Below, piece by piece: positions 55,001-62,705 of a DNA stretch of 64,000 bases (position 1 is its first letter; each line of letters begins with the position of its first letter). Where the stretch lies: contig OZ244061.1 in the NCBI GenBank assembly GCA_965215475.1, forward strand, positions 1 through 64,000. The letters are read 5' to 3'. The position numbers and the translations under genes are program-made. The stretch is from Bin80 sp965215475 (lineage in GTDB: Bacteria > Bacteroidota > Rhodothermia > Rhodothermales > Bin80). Below the pieces are notes generated by a model. That model was not told the origin of the DNA, made no database searches, and worked only from the letters and a program-made list of their open reading frames with translations.

Positions 55001-55330
55001 CTACAGGCGTCGTGGCTCATGCCGCTTCTGCCAGACATTAAACGACAAATTGGTCCGATTTATTTGGATAAAGCATTTTTTCGACTGTATACGGATGGGG
55101 CGAGGGTGCAGCCTGAGAGCCGCGCGCTCCGCAAAGATATAGGTGCTGAACTTCGCTTGATGATGGGAAGTTATTATCTTTTACCTACGGCTCTGTTTGT
55201 GAGTGCAACCTATGGAACAGATTCATTTGAGATACAACTGGATGACGTATTTATCACCTCACAGCCGAGTGTAACCTACGGAAAGCAGGTTCAATGGCAC
55301 TTTGGAATACTTTTCGGGTTTGATTTTTGA
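52070..55330 (+). CDS. Peptidase_MA-like / PD40 beta-propeller / barrel protein
   Basis: 1,086 residues. Signal peptide 1-21. The N-terminal metallopeptidase-like domain has zinc motif HEFTHIVQI (about 131-135) and the third ligand region NPAWFAEGTAQY, so this gluzincin site looks intact, unlike that of the upstream neighbour. Residues about 320-620 form PD40/TolB-like propeller repeats (FSPDGSKLAYIS, WRPDGNAIAYAK, WDSTGTRIAYV). The C-terminal 400 residues look like an outer-membrane barrel (GARGYPFYGLGGTETLW, terminal GFDF). Its ATG overlaps the preceding stop (ATGA), so it is translationally coupled to the M6-like gene. Confidence 0.85.
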   Translation: MKWSTIMVATLGFLAQVNAQVSPSLVDFSRPTLEWYQIETEHFVVLFHLDEEGKGASRSAQVTARVAEEIYGPITKMYGHEPNDKVHIILKDYEDYSNGAAFFFDNKIEIWAPALNSSLRGAHDWLRNVITHEFTHIVQIQAAMKLPRAIPFGYLQILDYENVRRPDVLYGYPNVLVSYPFVGLTNPAWFAEGTAQYQHDHVHYDQWDSHRDMLLRTRILKNKTLSLSELGSFYSKSSLLREGVYNYGFAFTIYLANQYGSEILSEITSHLQRWGTWRVEEAIELATGVKGKQVYDQWLHELEQAYREGISPIEASLVEGRVIEPEGFANYFPRFSPDGSKLAYISNKGEHFSRVTLYVRDLGEGSVVAHDLGSMAGDHIYSLGHRVRSGVTGGAAWRPDGNAIAYAKQRTTSEGFLYTDLHVIDLDTGKSVQLTRDARASHPAWDSTGTRIAYVASHDGTSNVWLLDVKSSETRQITQFTNGAQVTDPTWDGDWIYFARLDPGKHGNDLWRIGVDGSHPVPVVQTPADERSPMVKNGILYYASDASGIYNIYQIEEGTSQQLTQVIGGAFMPDMGPDGTLAYASYEWDGYKISLLEKPVLPNTTIPYKPPEFITKAPLAHAHVSDEDVRALTAYEIDHAVQEDQVLGVDSFHVSRYGAAFTNFTVSPVIRLDQYVERELEGRIRGRAETIWRNLKFGTYLSSREILEGTSLFGGVLIGPGSHGDGQFFAPANLLALERDAFLQFDYARGFRLIPKRWSPQVSIQLYNIQRSVENGLSIEEHPCTACLQETTNADLTYGLWEGNVYVRSKIHRSTLLEVGYRYSPYRVTTNRFYSKELADWIPSSSSRYYIGRSYMANAYFELQRAHRESDIMPVGLRMNASYHRETGRLLNQFDIREGQLVPVYETSILHRMRVEFEGGLRLPGRINGASHGLILKMHASTLFGKRADSFYYDYVGGLSGARGYPFYGLGGTETLWLQASWLMPLLPDIKRQIGPIYLDKAFFRLYTDGARVQPESRALRKDIGAELRLMMGSYYLLPTALFVSATYGTDSFEIQLDDVFITSQPSVTYGKQVQWHFGILFGFDF

Positions 55331-55346
55331 AGTCAAGGATAATGAC

Positions 55347-55985
55347 ATGACCCTGATCTTAGTTTTTTCTTTTCTGTTCATTTTCGTGGGAATCGCGATC
55401 ATGTATTTCGCTCTCCGAAAAAACTCATACCCGGTTCCGCAAGGGGCCGTGCAGTGGATGGTTACAATCATGTGCATCTTGTTGGTATGTGTATCAGGAC
55501 TGACCATTACACTTGTCTTAACCGGTCCTGACCATTCTGGTCATGAGCTCTCCTCGACCTATGTTGAGCCCTTTGAATTTCAACTGGTTTCAAATCAGGA
55601 AAAGAGAAATATTACCGATTATTCTGGCCATGTGATTCTCTTGAATTTTTGGGCAACGTGGTGTCAGCCCTGTATTACCGAGTTACCCGAACTGGATGAA
55701 CTCCAGGTCGCATATCGACAAAAAGGTTTGATCGTGGTAACGATTTCGGATGAAGCATTGGAAGAACTTCAATTATATACGGATCTCCTACCAGAAGAGA
55801 CGGTGTCCGGTTTTCTTCAGTATGAGGATTTGCCAGAGTCGTTTCAACATGAGCTTGCGTTTGGAAGGCCCGTCTCGTACGTGATTGATGGAGAGGGTCT
55901 GATTCGAGATCGTATTCGTGGCGCAGGAAGCTTTGCTTATTTTGAAAATTTAGTGACTCCCTGGCTTGCTGCTCTTGAGTCATAA
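55347..55985 (+). CDS. TlpA-like membrane-anchored thioredoxin
   Basis: About 212 residues from ATG 55347, preceded by AAGGA. Two N-terminal membrane helices (TLILVFSFLFIFVGIAIMYF; then near 35-58), followed by a periplasmic thioredoxin fold with redox motif WCQPC (LNFWATWCQPCITELPELD). cis-Pro region FGRPVSYVIDGEG. It fits a disulfide reductase of the TlpA/ResA group that could maintain cysteines in exported proteins, such as the sortase next door; the link is inference. Confidence 0.88.
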   Translation: MTLILVFSFLFIFVGIAIMYFALRKNSYPVPQGAVQWMVTIMCILLVCVSGLTITLVLTGPDHSGHELSSTYVEPFEFQLVSNQEKRNITDYSGHVILLNFWATWCQPCITELPELDELQVAYRQKGLIVVTISDEALEELQLYTDLLPEETVSGFLQYEDLPESFQHELAFGRPVSYVIDGEGLIRDRIRGAGSFAYFENLVTPWLAALES

Positions 55986-55989
55986 CCCC

Positions 55990-56943
55990 ATGCGAACGGT
56001 TCTATTTCTCCTTGTATTTGGTGTATTCATTACGACCAATATACAGGCGCAACCTACGGCCGATAGCTTGGGGATCTTGTTTGCAGGTCCACGAAAAAAT
56101 GTCCCTCTCGCATTCGGTATGTCTGCGATCGTGCCCGGGGCAGGTCAAGCCTATAACCGCAACTGGATTAAGGCGGCCGTTGCGATTGCCACAGAAGCGA
56201 CGGTGCTTATGCTGTATACATCTTGGCGTCAAAAAGGGACAGATGGAAGAGATGCCTATCAGATGGAGGCGCATGCGCACTGGAGCCCGGTTCGATATGC
56301 TTCCTGGTTGAATGATTACGTGCAATACTTAAATCAATTGCCGGGAGGGCAGCCGATCACCACCCAACCCATCGATCTTGTGCCACTATTTTCTAGCCTT
56401 GACCTGTCACGCCCAGATATCTGGTCCCAATCGGAACAGTTGGCGGTTCGTTCCCTGATCCAGGAAATTCGCCGCGTCGAAGGGGTGGTATATAATGGAA
56501 ACACCGGAGCCGCATTCTCGCATGTGTTGCCATTTTTTGGTGAACAGCAGTATTATGAATTAATCGGCAAGTATTTCCAGTATGCTCCTGGCTGGGATGA
56601 TTATGAGGCTCTAGTGCGGAATGGGCAGATCACTTGGATTGATGAGAATGGAGAGTTCATTCCCTCGATTGAACCAGAAACGAGTGGATCGGGAGATAGG
56701 AAAGCACATGTGTCCTCTCGATTTTACCAGTATGCGGATCATCATGCCGATGCCAATACATACCTGCGGCGAGCTTCCCGGATTACCACATTACTGATTG
56801 CAAATCATGTGATTGCTGCCGTAGATGCAGCTATATTCGCACGACTACACAACCGTCGTATACAGATGCATCTTGGACTGCTGGATGATCTACATGGTCA
56901 AACGTATATCGCCCCTCATCTGAGTTTTACTCTTAATCCATAG
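55990..56943 (+). CDS. DUF5683 membrane-associated protein
   Basis: About 317 residues from ATG 55990, overlapping or abutting the tlpA-like stop. Signal peptide 1-20 (RTVLFLLVFGVFITTNIQA). The DUF5683 signature follows: GMSAIVPGAGQAYNRNWIKAA, with a hydrophobic helix AIATEATVLMLY, and a second hydrophobic segment near the C-terminus (ITTLLIANHVIAAVDAAI). Common in Bacteroidota; function unknown. Last gene of the porU-to-DUF5683 run. Confidence 0.85.
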   Translation: MRTVLFLLVFGVFITTNIQAQPTADSLGILFAGPRKNVPLAFGMSAIVPGAGQAYNRNWIKAAVAIATEATVLMLYTSWRQKGTDGRDAYQMEAHAHWSPVRYASWLNDYVQYLNQLPGGQPITTQPIDLVPLFSSLDLSRPDIWSQSEQLAVRSLIQEIRRVEGVVYNGNTGAAFSHVLPFFGEQQYYELIGKYFQYAPGWDDYEALVRNGQITWIDENGEFIPSIEPETSGSGDRKAHVSSRFYQYADHHADANTYLRRASRITTLLIANHVIAAVDAAIFARLHNRRIQMHLGLLDDLHGQTYIAPHLSFTLNP

Positions 56944-57237
56944 TGATACCATTTGACGATAAATCTAGAGCTTGTCGGGTACTGGAATAAGATATGCACA
57001 TCATCTTCATGGCAAACCCAATTTTCCCGTCCCAATCCGTAGCGTTTTTGGGAGATCCTCAGGGTAAAAAGATCATTTGTTTTAGAATCATGATAGAGAT
57101 AGATCAAGTTTTGAATCCGGAGGTACGGATTCGGATTGTGTAAGAAGAGACTTGGGATTCTTACGTTTTGGATCGGTACGGATTTTGCGATGATAAATCC
57201 CTTATATTAGCCCAAGGATCAAAATTGAACTGACATT

Positions 57238-58524
57238 ATGAATTGGCAAAAACAGCTGCACATCTGGATTATCCTTGGCCTTGTTCTGGGATTAGGCTAT
57301 GGAATTCTTTCCGCGGCGATGGGTTGGGGGGAGTTCACGCAAAATTGGATCAGCCCCTTCGGGGATATATTTTTGAATGCACTGTTCATGATTGCGGTCC
57401 CTCTTGTTTTGGGATCAATTATCACAGGAATATCTTCACTTTCGGATACACGTAAACTTGCACGTATCGGTGGTAAGACCATTGCAATCTACATCGGCAC
57501 AACCGTCTTTGCGCTGATCATTGGTATCATTTTGGTGAATATCATTCGCCCGGGTGATACGGTTCCCGAGGATGTCCGTACAGAATTACAAGCCGAGTGG
57601 AGTGATATGGCGGAAGAGCGGCAGGAGAGTGCGGCGTCTGCTGAAGGCCGCGGACCGCTCCAAGCGATTGTGGACATGGTCCCCCGGAATATTGCGGCCG
57701 CAGCCTCGAATAATCGCAACATGCTGCAAATCGTGTTGATTTCCGTGTTGTTTGGTATTTCATTGCTGTTGATTCCCAAGGATAAGGCTCAACCTCTGTT
57801 GAATGTCTTCGAAAGCTTGACGTCCGTCGTCATCAAGCTTGTAGAGATTATTATGTGGATTGCTCCAATCGGTGTGTTTGCTCTTCTTGCAGATACGGTG
57901 AGTTTGATTTCGGGGGATAATCTGAGTGAACTGTGGAGCCTTCTAGGGGCACTTGGATTTTATATGATGGTCGTATTGATCGGTCTTATTCTGCACGTCG
58001 CGATTACGTATGGATCATTGATCAAGTTCTTCACTCCCATTGGCATCAAGAAGTTTGTTATGGGGATTGCGCCGGCTCAGCTGGTCGCATTCAGTACATC
58101 TTCAAGTGGAGCAACTCTACCCGTTACAATGGATCGGGTTGAGAATAACCTTGGGGTTAGTGAGGAGGTGTCATCGTTTGTGCTTCCACTTGGAGCAACT
58201 ATTAACATGGATGGTACGGCTCTTTATCAGGCCGTTGCTGCGGTGTTTATTGCGCAGACTCTGGGAATTGGATTAGGGTTTATGGATCAGATTGAAATCA
58301 TCCTCCTGGCGGTTCTGGCCTCCATTGGCACGGCAGCTGTACCTAGTGCGGGGATCATCATGTTGATCATCATTCTCCAATCGGTTGGAGTACCTGCGGC
58401 GGGAATTGCTTTGATTTTGGGAGTTGACCGAATACTTGATATGTGTCGAACGGTGTGTAATGTAACAGGAGATGCAACCGTGGCAACCTTGGTGGCATCC
58501 TCAGAAGGACAGATCGAGACGTGA
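57238..58524 (+). CDS. Dicarboxylate/glutamate:cation symporter (SDF/DAACS family)
   Basis: 428 residues, about eight membrane helices and two re-entrant hairpins. Hairpin HP1 motif FSTSSSGATLPVTM and the cation/substrate motif NMDGTALYQAVAAVFIAQ are diagnostic; the HP2 region is GTAAVPSAGIIML, and DRILDMCRTVCNVTGD carries the substrate-contacting Asp and Asn. Imports glutamate, aspartate or C4-dicarboxylates with Na+ or H+; which one cannot be told by eye. It has its own 294-base upstream region in which nothing else was recognised. Confidence 0.95.
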   Translation: MNWQKQLHIWIILGLVLGLGYGILSAAMGWGEFTQNWISPFGDIFLNALFMIAVPLVLGSIITGISSLSDTRKLARIGGKTIAIYIGTTVFALIIGIILVNIIRPGDTVPEDVRTELQAEWSDMAEERQESAASAEGRGPLQAIVDMVPRNIAAAASNNRNMLQIVLISVLFGISLLLIPKDKAQPLLNVFESLTSVVIKLVEIIMWIAPIGVFALLADTVSLISGDNLSELWSLLGALGFYMMVVLIGLILHVAITYGSLIKFFTPIGIKKFVMGIAPAQLVAFSTSSSGATLPVTMDRVENNLGVSEEVSSFVLPLGATINMDGTALYQAVAAVFIAQTLGIGLGFMDQIEIILLAVLASIGTAAVPSAGIIMLIIILQSVGVPAAGIALILGVDRILDMCRTVCNVTGDATVATLVASSEGQIET

Positions 58525-58550
58525 CATAAATTCAGACGCGCTAGGTAGGG

Positions 58551-58624
58551 TACGCCCGAGAGGATTCGAACCTCTGACCTTCTGCTCCGGAGGCAGACGC
58601 TCTATCCAGCTGAGCTACGGGCGC
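58551..58624 (-). tRNA. tRNA-Arg (anticodon CCG)
   Basis: 74 bases. Acceptor stem GCGCCCG/CGGGCGT (the first pair is G-U), D-arm GCTC/GAGC, anticodon stem TCTGC/GCAGA with loop CTCCGGA, anticodon CCG for codon CGG, T-arm AGAGG/CCTCT with loop TTCGAAT. CCA is not encoded. Confidence 0.95.
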
Positions 58625-58661
58625 ATATCTCTCTAATGTATAATCAACCCGAAACGTTTCA

Positions 58662-59612
58662 ATGGTCAGGAAATTTTCCGATAAAACGAATTCTGTCTCT
58701 GTAGAGGAGGAAATAAATCAGAAAGATTCTCCATCGATCTTGAATCTCTTTGATGGGGTTTTGGGAAATTGGCCTACGCTTGGCGTCCTGTCTCTATGGC
58801 TTCTCGTAGGGCTGGTCGCATATCTGTTGATTGGGAACCTTGCTTCCGTTCTGTTTCTTATGTTGGAAGGAGTAGGGGTTCAGGATTTGGTTGCAGATCA
58901 ACAGGGGATATTTGCTGAGTATGGTGGGGCCCTCTTGCGGGCAAATGCAATTGGATTGGCGCTGGGATTGGGTGGGGTTGCTCTTATTGCAGCCTGGCTC
59001 GATTCGTCTCAGCTCAAAAGCTATTTACGTCTTTCCTCTTGTTCCGTGAAAGAGTTCGTTCTGTGTACGGTCGGGTTTTTCTGCCTGCTTCCGATTGTAC
59101 TGGGACTCGGAATCCTGAATGAACAACTTCCATTACCTGAATTTCTTCAGACACTGGAAGATCAGCAAATGGAAATTATAGACTGGCTCACTTCTGGAGG
59201 TGGGAACGTCTATTTAAATTTGATTTATGTTGCTGCTACGCCCGCAATTTTTGAAGAAATATTTTTTCGAGGGTTTGTCCAAAGACGTGCAGAGCGGGGG
59301 CTGGGGATTGTAGGAGGGATCCTGTTCACAGGAATCCTTTTTGGTCTGTTTCATTTACGACTCACACAGGTGCTCCCCCTAGCACTATTGGGCTGCTATC
59401 TTGCATATATTACTTGGCGTACGGGGAGCATAGTAATTCCAATGATTATACACTTTCTGAACAACGGATTATCACTGATTGTGGCCGAGTGGGGATCGAC
59501 ATCTATGGCGGATCCAGAGAGTATTCCGTGGCCGTTGATTCTAGTTGGCGGCCTTGCCTTTTTGATCTGTATCAGATTTATTCATCAAAAACATAGACAG
59601 AGAGATGACTGA
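58662..59612 (+). CDS. CPBP-family intramembrane metalloprotease
   Basis: 316 residues, about seven to eight membrane helices. The catalytic motifs are EEIFFRGFVQRR (EExxxR, near 197), FGLFHLRLTQ (FxxxH) and MIIHFLNNGLSL (HxxxN). CAAX-protease/bacteriocin-processing superfamily; specific substrate unknown. Its stop overlaps the next start. Confidence 0.92.
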   Translation: MVRKFSDKTNSVSVEEEINQKDSPSILNLFDGVLGNWPTLGVLSLWLLVGLVAYLLIGNLASVLFLMLEGVGVQDLVADQQGIFAEYGGALLRANAIGLALGLGGVALIAAWLDSSQLKSYLRLSSCSVKEFVLCTVGFFCLLPIVLGLGILNEQLPLPEFLQTLEDQQMEIIDWLTSGGGNVYLNLIYVAATPAIFEEIFFRGFVQRRAERGLGIVGGILFTGILFGLFHLRLTQVLPLALLGCYLAYITWRTGSIVIPMIIHFLNNGLSLIVAEWGSTSMADPESIPWPLILVGGLAFLICIRFIHQKHRQRDD

Positions 59613-59868
59613 TTGGGAAGAAGTATATCGCTGTAGTACAGACTACGAAGCGGAATTGGTACATGCACGTCTGGAAGATATAGACATTCCATCGGTTATC
59701 CTGAACCAGCGTGATCATGCGTTCAATCTTACACATGGCTACCTTGCAAAGGTAAAAGTTCTAGTACCAAAATCCAAAATAAAATTAGCACGGGAAATCC
59801 TTTCGAAGCAATCGCTCACGGATGAAGAATTAACCCAGGAAGCATTGAGGAATACGCAACGGAGATAG
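59605..59868 (+). CDS. DUF2007 putative signal-transducing protein
   Basis: 87 residues with the typical DUF2007 pattern: W-E-x-V-Y at the start (TDWEEVYRCSTDYEAELVHA), DIPSVILNQ and KVKVLVPKSKIKLAREIL. Function unknown. It overlaps the preceding gene by 8 bases; cdsA starts 5 bases after its stop. Confidence 0.88.
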   Translation: MTDWEEVYRCSTDYEAELVHARLEDIDIPSVILNQRDHAFNLTHGYLAKVKVLVPKSKIKLAREILSKQSLTDEELTQEALRNTQRR

Positions 59869-59873
59869 AACGA

Positions 59874-60682
59874 ATGTCGCAAATTTTGACTCGTTTGTTT
59901 ACCGCGTCGATTGGGGCGTTCTTGTTAATTGGTTCGGCATGGCTTGGCCCGTGGTACTTTGGTATTGCCGTGATGGTGATTGCACTGGTTGGGCAGGTGG
60001 AGTTGTACCAGCTCTATCAGCGATGCGGGGTGCAAGCCTGGATCATAACAGGGTTGCTTTTAGGAGCCGGCTTATCCCTGAGAGCTTTAGTTCCGAATAT
60101 TTTCCTCCTTAGCGCCATTCCTGTGGTGGGCTTGGTTCTGTGGTGTACGTTCACGAAAACCCCTCAACCCCTGATGCGTTTGGGGGCAACACTTTCCGGT
60201 GCCGTCTACCCGACTACGTTGTTGGCTTTTTTGACCGAAATTCGTATCATTCCGGGGTATTCTGAGCAAGAGGCGTTAGTACTTACGGTTACGGTTTTGA
60301 CACTCGTATGGGCGAGTGATATTATGGCATTTTTTGCAGGATCATTTTTTGGGAAACATCCATTAGCACCGACGATTTCCCCTGGTAAAACCTGGGAGGG
60401 ATTTCTCGGTGGGATTGGAGGAGCGATGCTTGCAGTATATATTCTGAATGCAACCGTTGAAATGCCACTGGGCATCGTGCATCTGATTATTCTTGGGATC
60501 GTATGTACTCTCTCGGGTGCATTGGGAGATTGGCAGAAAGCCGGTTCAAGCGGGTCGCACGAGTAAAGGATTCGGGTATTATTTTACCTGGTCATGGAGG
60601 GATTCTAGATCGCTTTGATGGGATCATTGTAGCAGCTCCCTTAGCGTATTTGTATATCGTTTTTATTGGAAATCTATTTTAA
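59874..60682 (+). pseudogene. cdsA: Phosphatidate cytidylyltransferase with a one-base frameshift
   Basis: Converts phosphatidate and CTP to CDP-diacylglycerol in phospholipid synthesis. The N-terminal frame from ATG 59874 has several membrane helices, SDIMAFFAGSFFGKHPLAP and SPGKTWEGFLGGIGGA, and ends wrongly as DWQKAGSSGSHE. The proper C-terminus continues in another frame: SRFKRVARVKDSGIILPGHG, then GILDRFDGIIVAAP, to TAA 60680-60682. That is the CdsA signature. One missing T around 60530 would restore GDLAESRFKR and a protein of about 270 residues. As the enzyme is normally essential and no repeat is present, a sequence error is the likeliest cause. Confidence 0.88.
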
Positions 60683-60683
60683 T

Positions 60684-60887
60684 ATGGGCCTTTTATTTGG
60701 ACGAAAAGTACGACCTAAAAAGTTTGATTATACCCCTCGCTATTATGATCCTCGCAAGGATGATAGCTTAAAGCGTCGTATGAGAATTCAGAGCCGTGTT
60801 CGGCGCCGAAGAAGTCCGATTGCTCTTTATTATCTCGTAGCATTATTGCTGACTGCATTTTATATCTATAACTCTCTAGGCCGTTGA
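60684..60887 (+). CDS. Small membrane protein next to mutL
   Basis: 67 residues from ATG 60684, right after the cdsA stop. Basic N-terminus with RPKKFDYTPRYYDPRKDD, then an Arg-rich stretch and one C-terminal membrane helix (IALYYLVALLLTAFYIYNSL). Short proteins with the FDYTPRYYDP-type motif near mutL are known in Bacteroidota, sometimes mislabelled as riboflavin synthase beta. Function unknown. Confidence 0.7.
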   Translation: MGLLFGRKVRPKKFDYTPRYYDPRKDDSLKRRMRIQSRVRRRRSPIALYYLVALLLTAFYIYNSLGR

Positions 60888-60896
60888 ACAGTATTC

Positions 60897-62705
60897 ATGG
60901 AGCAAACCTCACAAATTAGGCGAATGCCTATTGAGCTGGCCAACAAGATTGCGGCTGGCGAGGTTGTTCAGCGTCCAGCATCTGCACTCAAGGAATTACT
61001 TGAGAATGCAATAGATGCAAATGCGACAGATATTGCGGTTTTGATCAAGGGGGCGGGAAGTAATCTGATTCGAGTCAGAGATAACGGAACCGGGATGAGT
61101 ATGCAGGATGCATCCCAGTGTTTTGAGCGTCATGCAACCAGCAAGATCGTAAATGCGGAGGATCTAGAGAACATTCGTACACTGGGCTTTCGGGGGGAAG
61201 CATTAGCCTCTATTGCTGCAATTGCTCAGGTATCTTTGAAAACAAAAAGGCAGGTAGATGATCAGGGTACTCATCTACGAATTGAAGGAGGAGAAGTCCT
61301 TGAGACCTCTCCGTGTGCAACGGCAGTAGGAACAACGATAGAGGTTCGGAATCTCTTTTTCAATACCCCTGCACGGCGGAGTTTCTTGAAAGCCCCCACC
61401 ACGGAATTTCGCCATCTCTCAGAGGTTTTAGTCACGTGCGCCTTGGCAAACCCATGGACTGCATTCCGATTAGAGCACGAAAAACAAGAGGTATACCGGC
61501 TTATCGGCTCCCAGTCCGAGAATTTTCTGGATGCACTCCGTGAACGTCTTCGCGCGATCCTAGGATCTAACGTGGCTCGACATGTTATACCGGTTGATGA
61601 AGAAACTAGCTATATCTCTGCGTATGGATTTCTGTCACATCCTGAGCATGCGCGAAAATCTCGGAAAAATCAATATTTGTTTGTGAATGGGAGGCCCATC
61701 AGAAGTCCAAGCTTAAATCATGCAATCAGGTCGGCATATGATGCAATTCTTCCAGAGGGGCAAAAGCCTGCGTATGCACTTTTTTTAAGTGTCGATCCTC
61801 AGAATGTAGATGTGAATGTGCATCCTTCAAAGATTGAAGTTCGATTTGAAGATGATCGGGGAGTCTATAATTTTGTTCAGGCGATCTGCAGGAGAGCGCT
61901 CGGGATCGCTGAACTGATTCCTCAGCACCCGGGTGCCGTGTCATCGTTGAGTTTTCAGAAAGAGCGTACTGATTTGCCGCGCTCCTGGAATCCACCCGCT
62001 CGCGCAGATGATTTGCCTTCTGTCCATGGCCAACAGACCTCAATTGTCTATGAAATGGAACCGAGCAGGTTACCAAGTGGAGCGGATCCAAAGCAAACTG
62101 GATTTTTGTGGCAACTCCAGGATTCCTACATTCTCACCCAACTCAGTAATGGGATCTTGGTGGTAGATCAGTATGCTGCTCATCAGAGAATTCTTTTCGA
62201 AAGTGCCCTGGAAGATTTGCGCTCGGGATCAGGTTTTTCACAGCAACTCCTGTTTCATCATTTGATCTGTCTGACAGAGCAGGATTGCCAACTCTTGCGT
62301 GAACTGGATCCACTTGCAAAAGCACTGGGGTTTGACTACACAATATCTGAAAACCGTACGGTAACGGTTCGAGGAGTACCCTCACACATAAAGGTTGGAG
62401 CTGAAAAGGAACTTCTTCAGTCAATCCTTGATGGGTATAAAGAAGGTTCTGAGGCAGAGTTAGGTCCCCTTCCCGCAGAAGAAAAAATGGCTAGAAGCCT
62501 TGCCATACGTGGAGCGATACAGCCAGGCGTAAAGTTGAATGACGATGAAATGCGGACCCTGATTGATCGTCTTTTTGAATGTAAAGAACCTTACCGAACT
62601 CCGGGAGGAAAGCCCACGCTTATTCAAGTTACTTTTGAAGAGTTGAACAGGAGGTTTGATCAGCGAATGACAGATCATGAGGAGCTGGATGAAATCATTC
62701 CGTGA
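60897..62705 (+). CDS. mutL: DNA mismatch repair protein MutL
   Basis: 602 residues. N-terminal GHKL ATPase: IAAGEVVQRPASALKELLEN, DNGTGMSMQDA, TLGFRGEALASIAAI. Transducer domain with KNQYLFVNGRPIRSPSLNHA and DVNVHPSKIEVRFED. C-terminal dimerisation domain from about 405. The endonuclease motif DQHAx2Ex4E appears as DQYAAHQRILFE, with His and the first Glu changed, and the other metal motif reads PYRTPGGKPT. The nicking activity may thus be absent. tilS overlaps its end. Confidence 0.97.
   Translation: MEQTSQIRRMPIELANKIAAGEVVQRPASALKELLENAIDANATDIAVLIKGAGSNLIRVRDNGTGMSMQDASQCFERHATSKIVNAEDLENIRTLGFRGEALASIAAIAQVSLKTKRQVDDQGTHLRIEGGEVLETSPCATAVGTTIEVRNLFFNTPARRSFLKAPTTEFRHLSEVLVTCALANPWTAFRLEHEKQEVYRLIGSQSENFLDALRERLRAILGSNVARHVIPVDEETSYISAYGFLSHPEHARKSRKNQYLFVNGRPIRSPSLNHAIRSAYDAILPEGQKPAYALFLSVDPQNVDVNVHPSKIEVRFEDDRGVYNFVQAICRRALGIAELIPQHPGAVSSLSFQKERTDLPRSWNPPARADDLPSVHGQQTSIVYEMEPSRLPSGADPKQTGFLWQLQDSYILTQLSNGILVVDQYAAHQRILFESALEDLRSGSGFSQQLLFHHLICLTEQDCQLLRELDPLAKALGFDYTISENRTVTVRGVPSHIKVGAEKELLQSILDGYKEGSEAELGPLPAEEKMARSLAIRGAIQPGVKLNDDEMRTLIDRLFECKEPYRTPGGKPTLIQVTFEELNRRFDQRMTDHEELDEIIP

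Noticed and set aside
58551..58624. tRNA-Arg as a pseudogene because of the G-U first acceptor pair
   Set aside because: All arms and the anticodon loop are otherwise standard, and a single G-U pair is tolerated.
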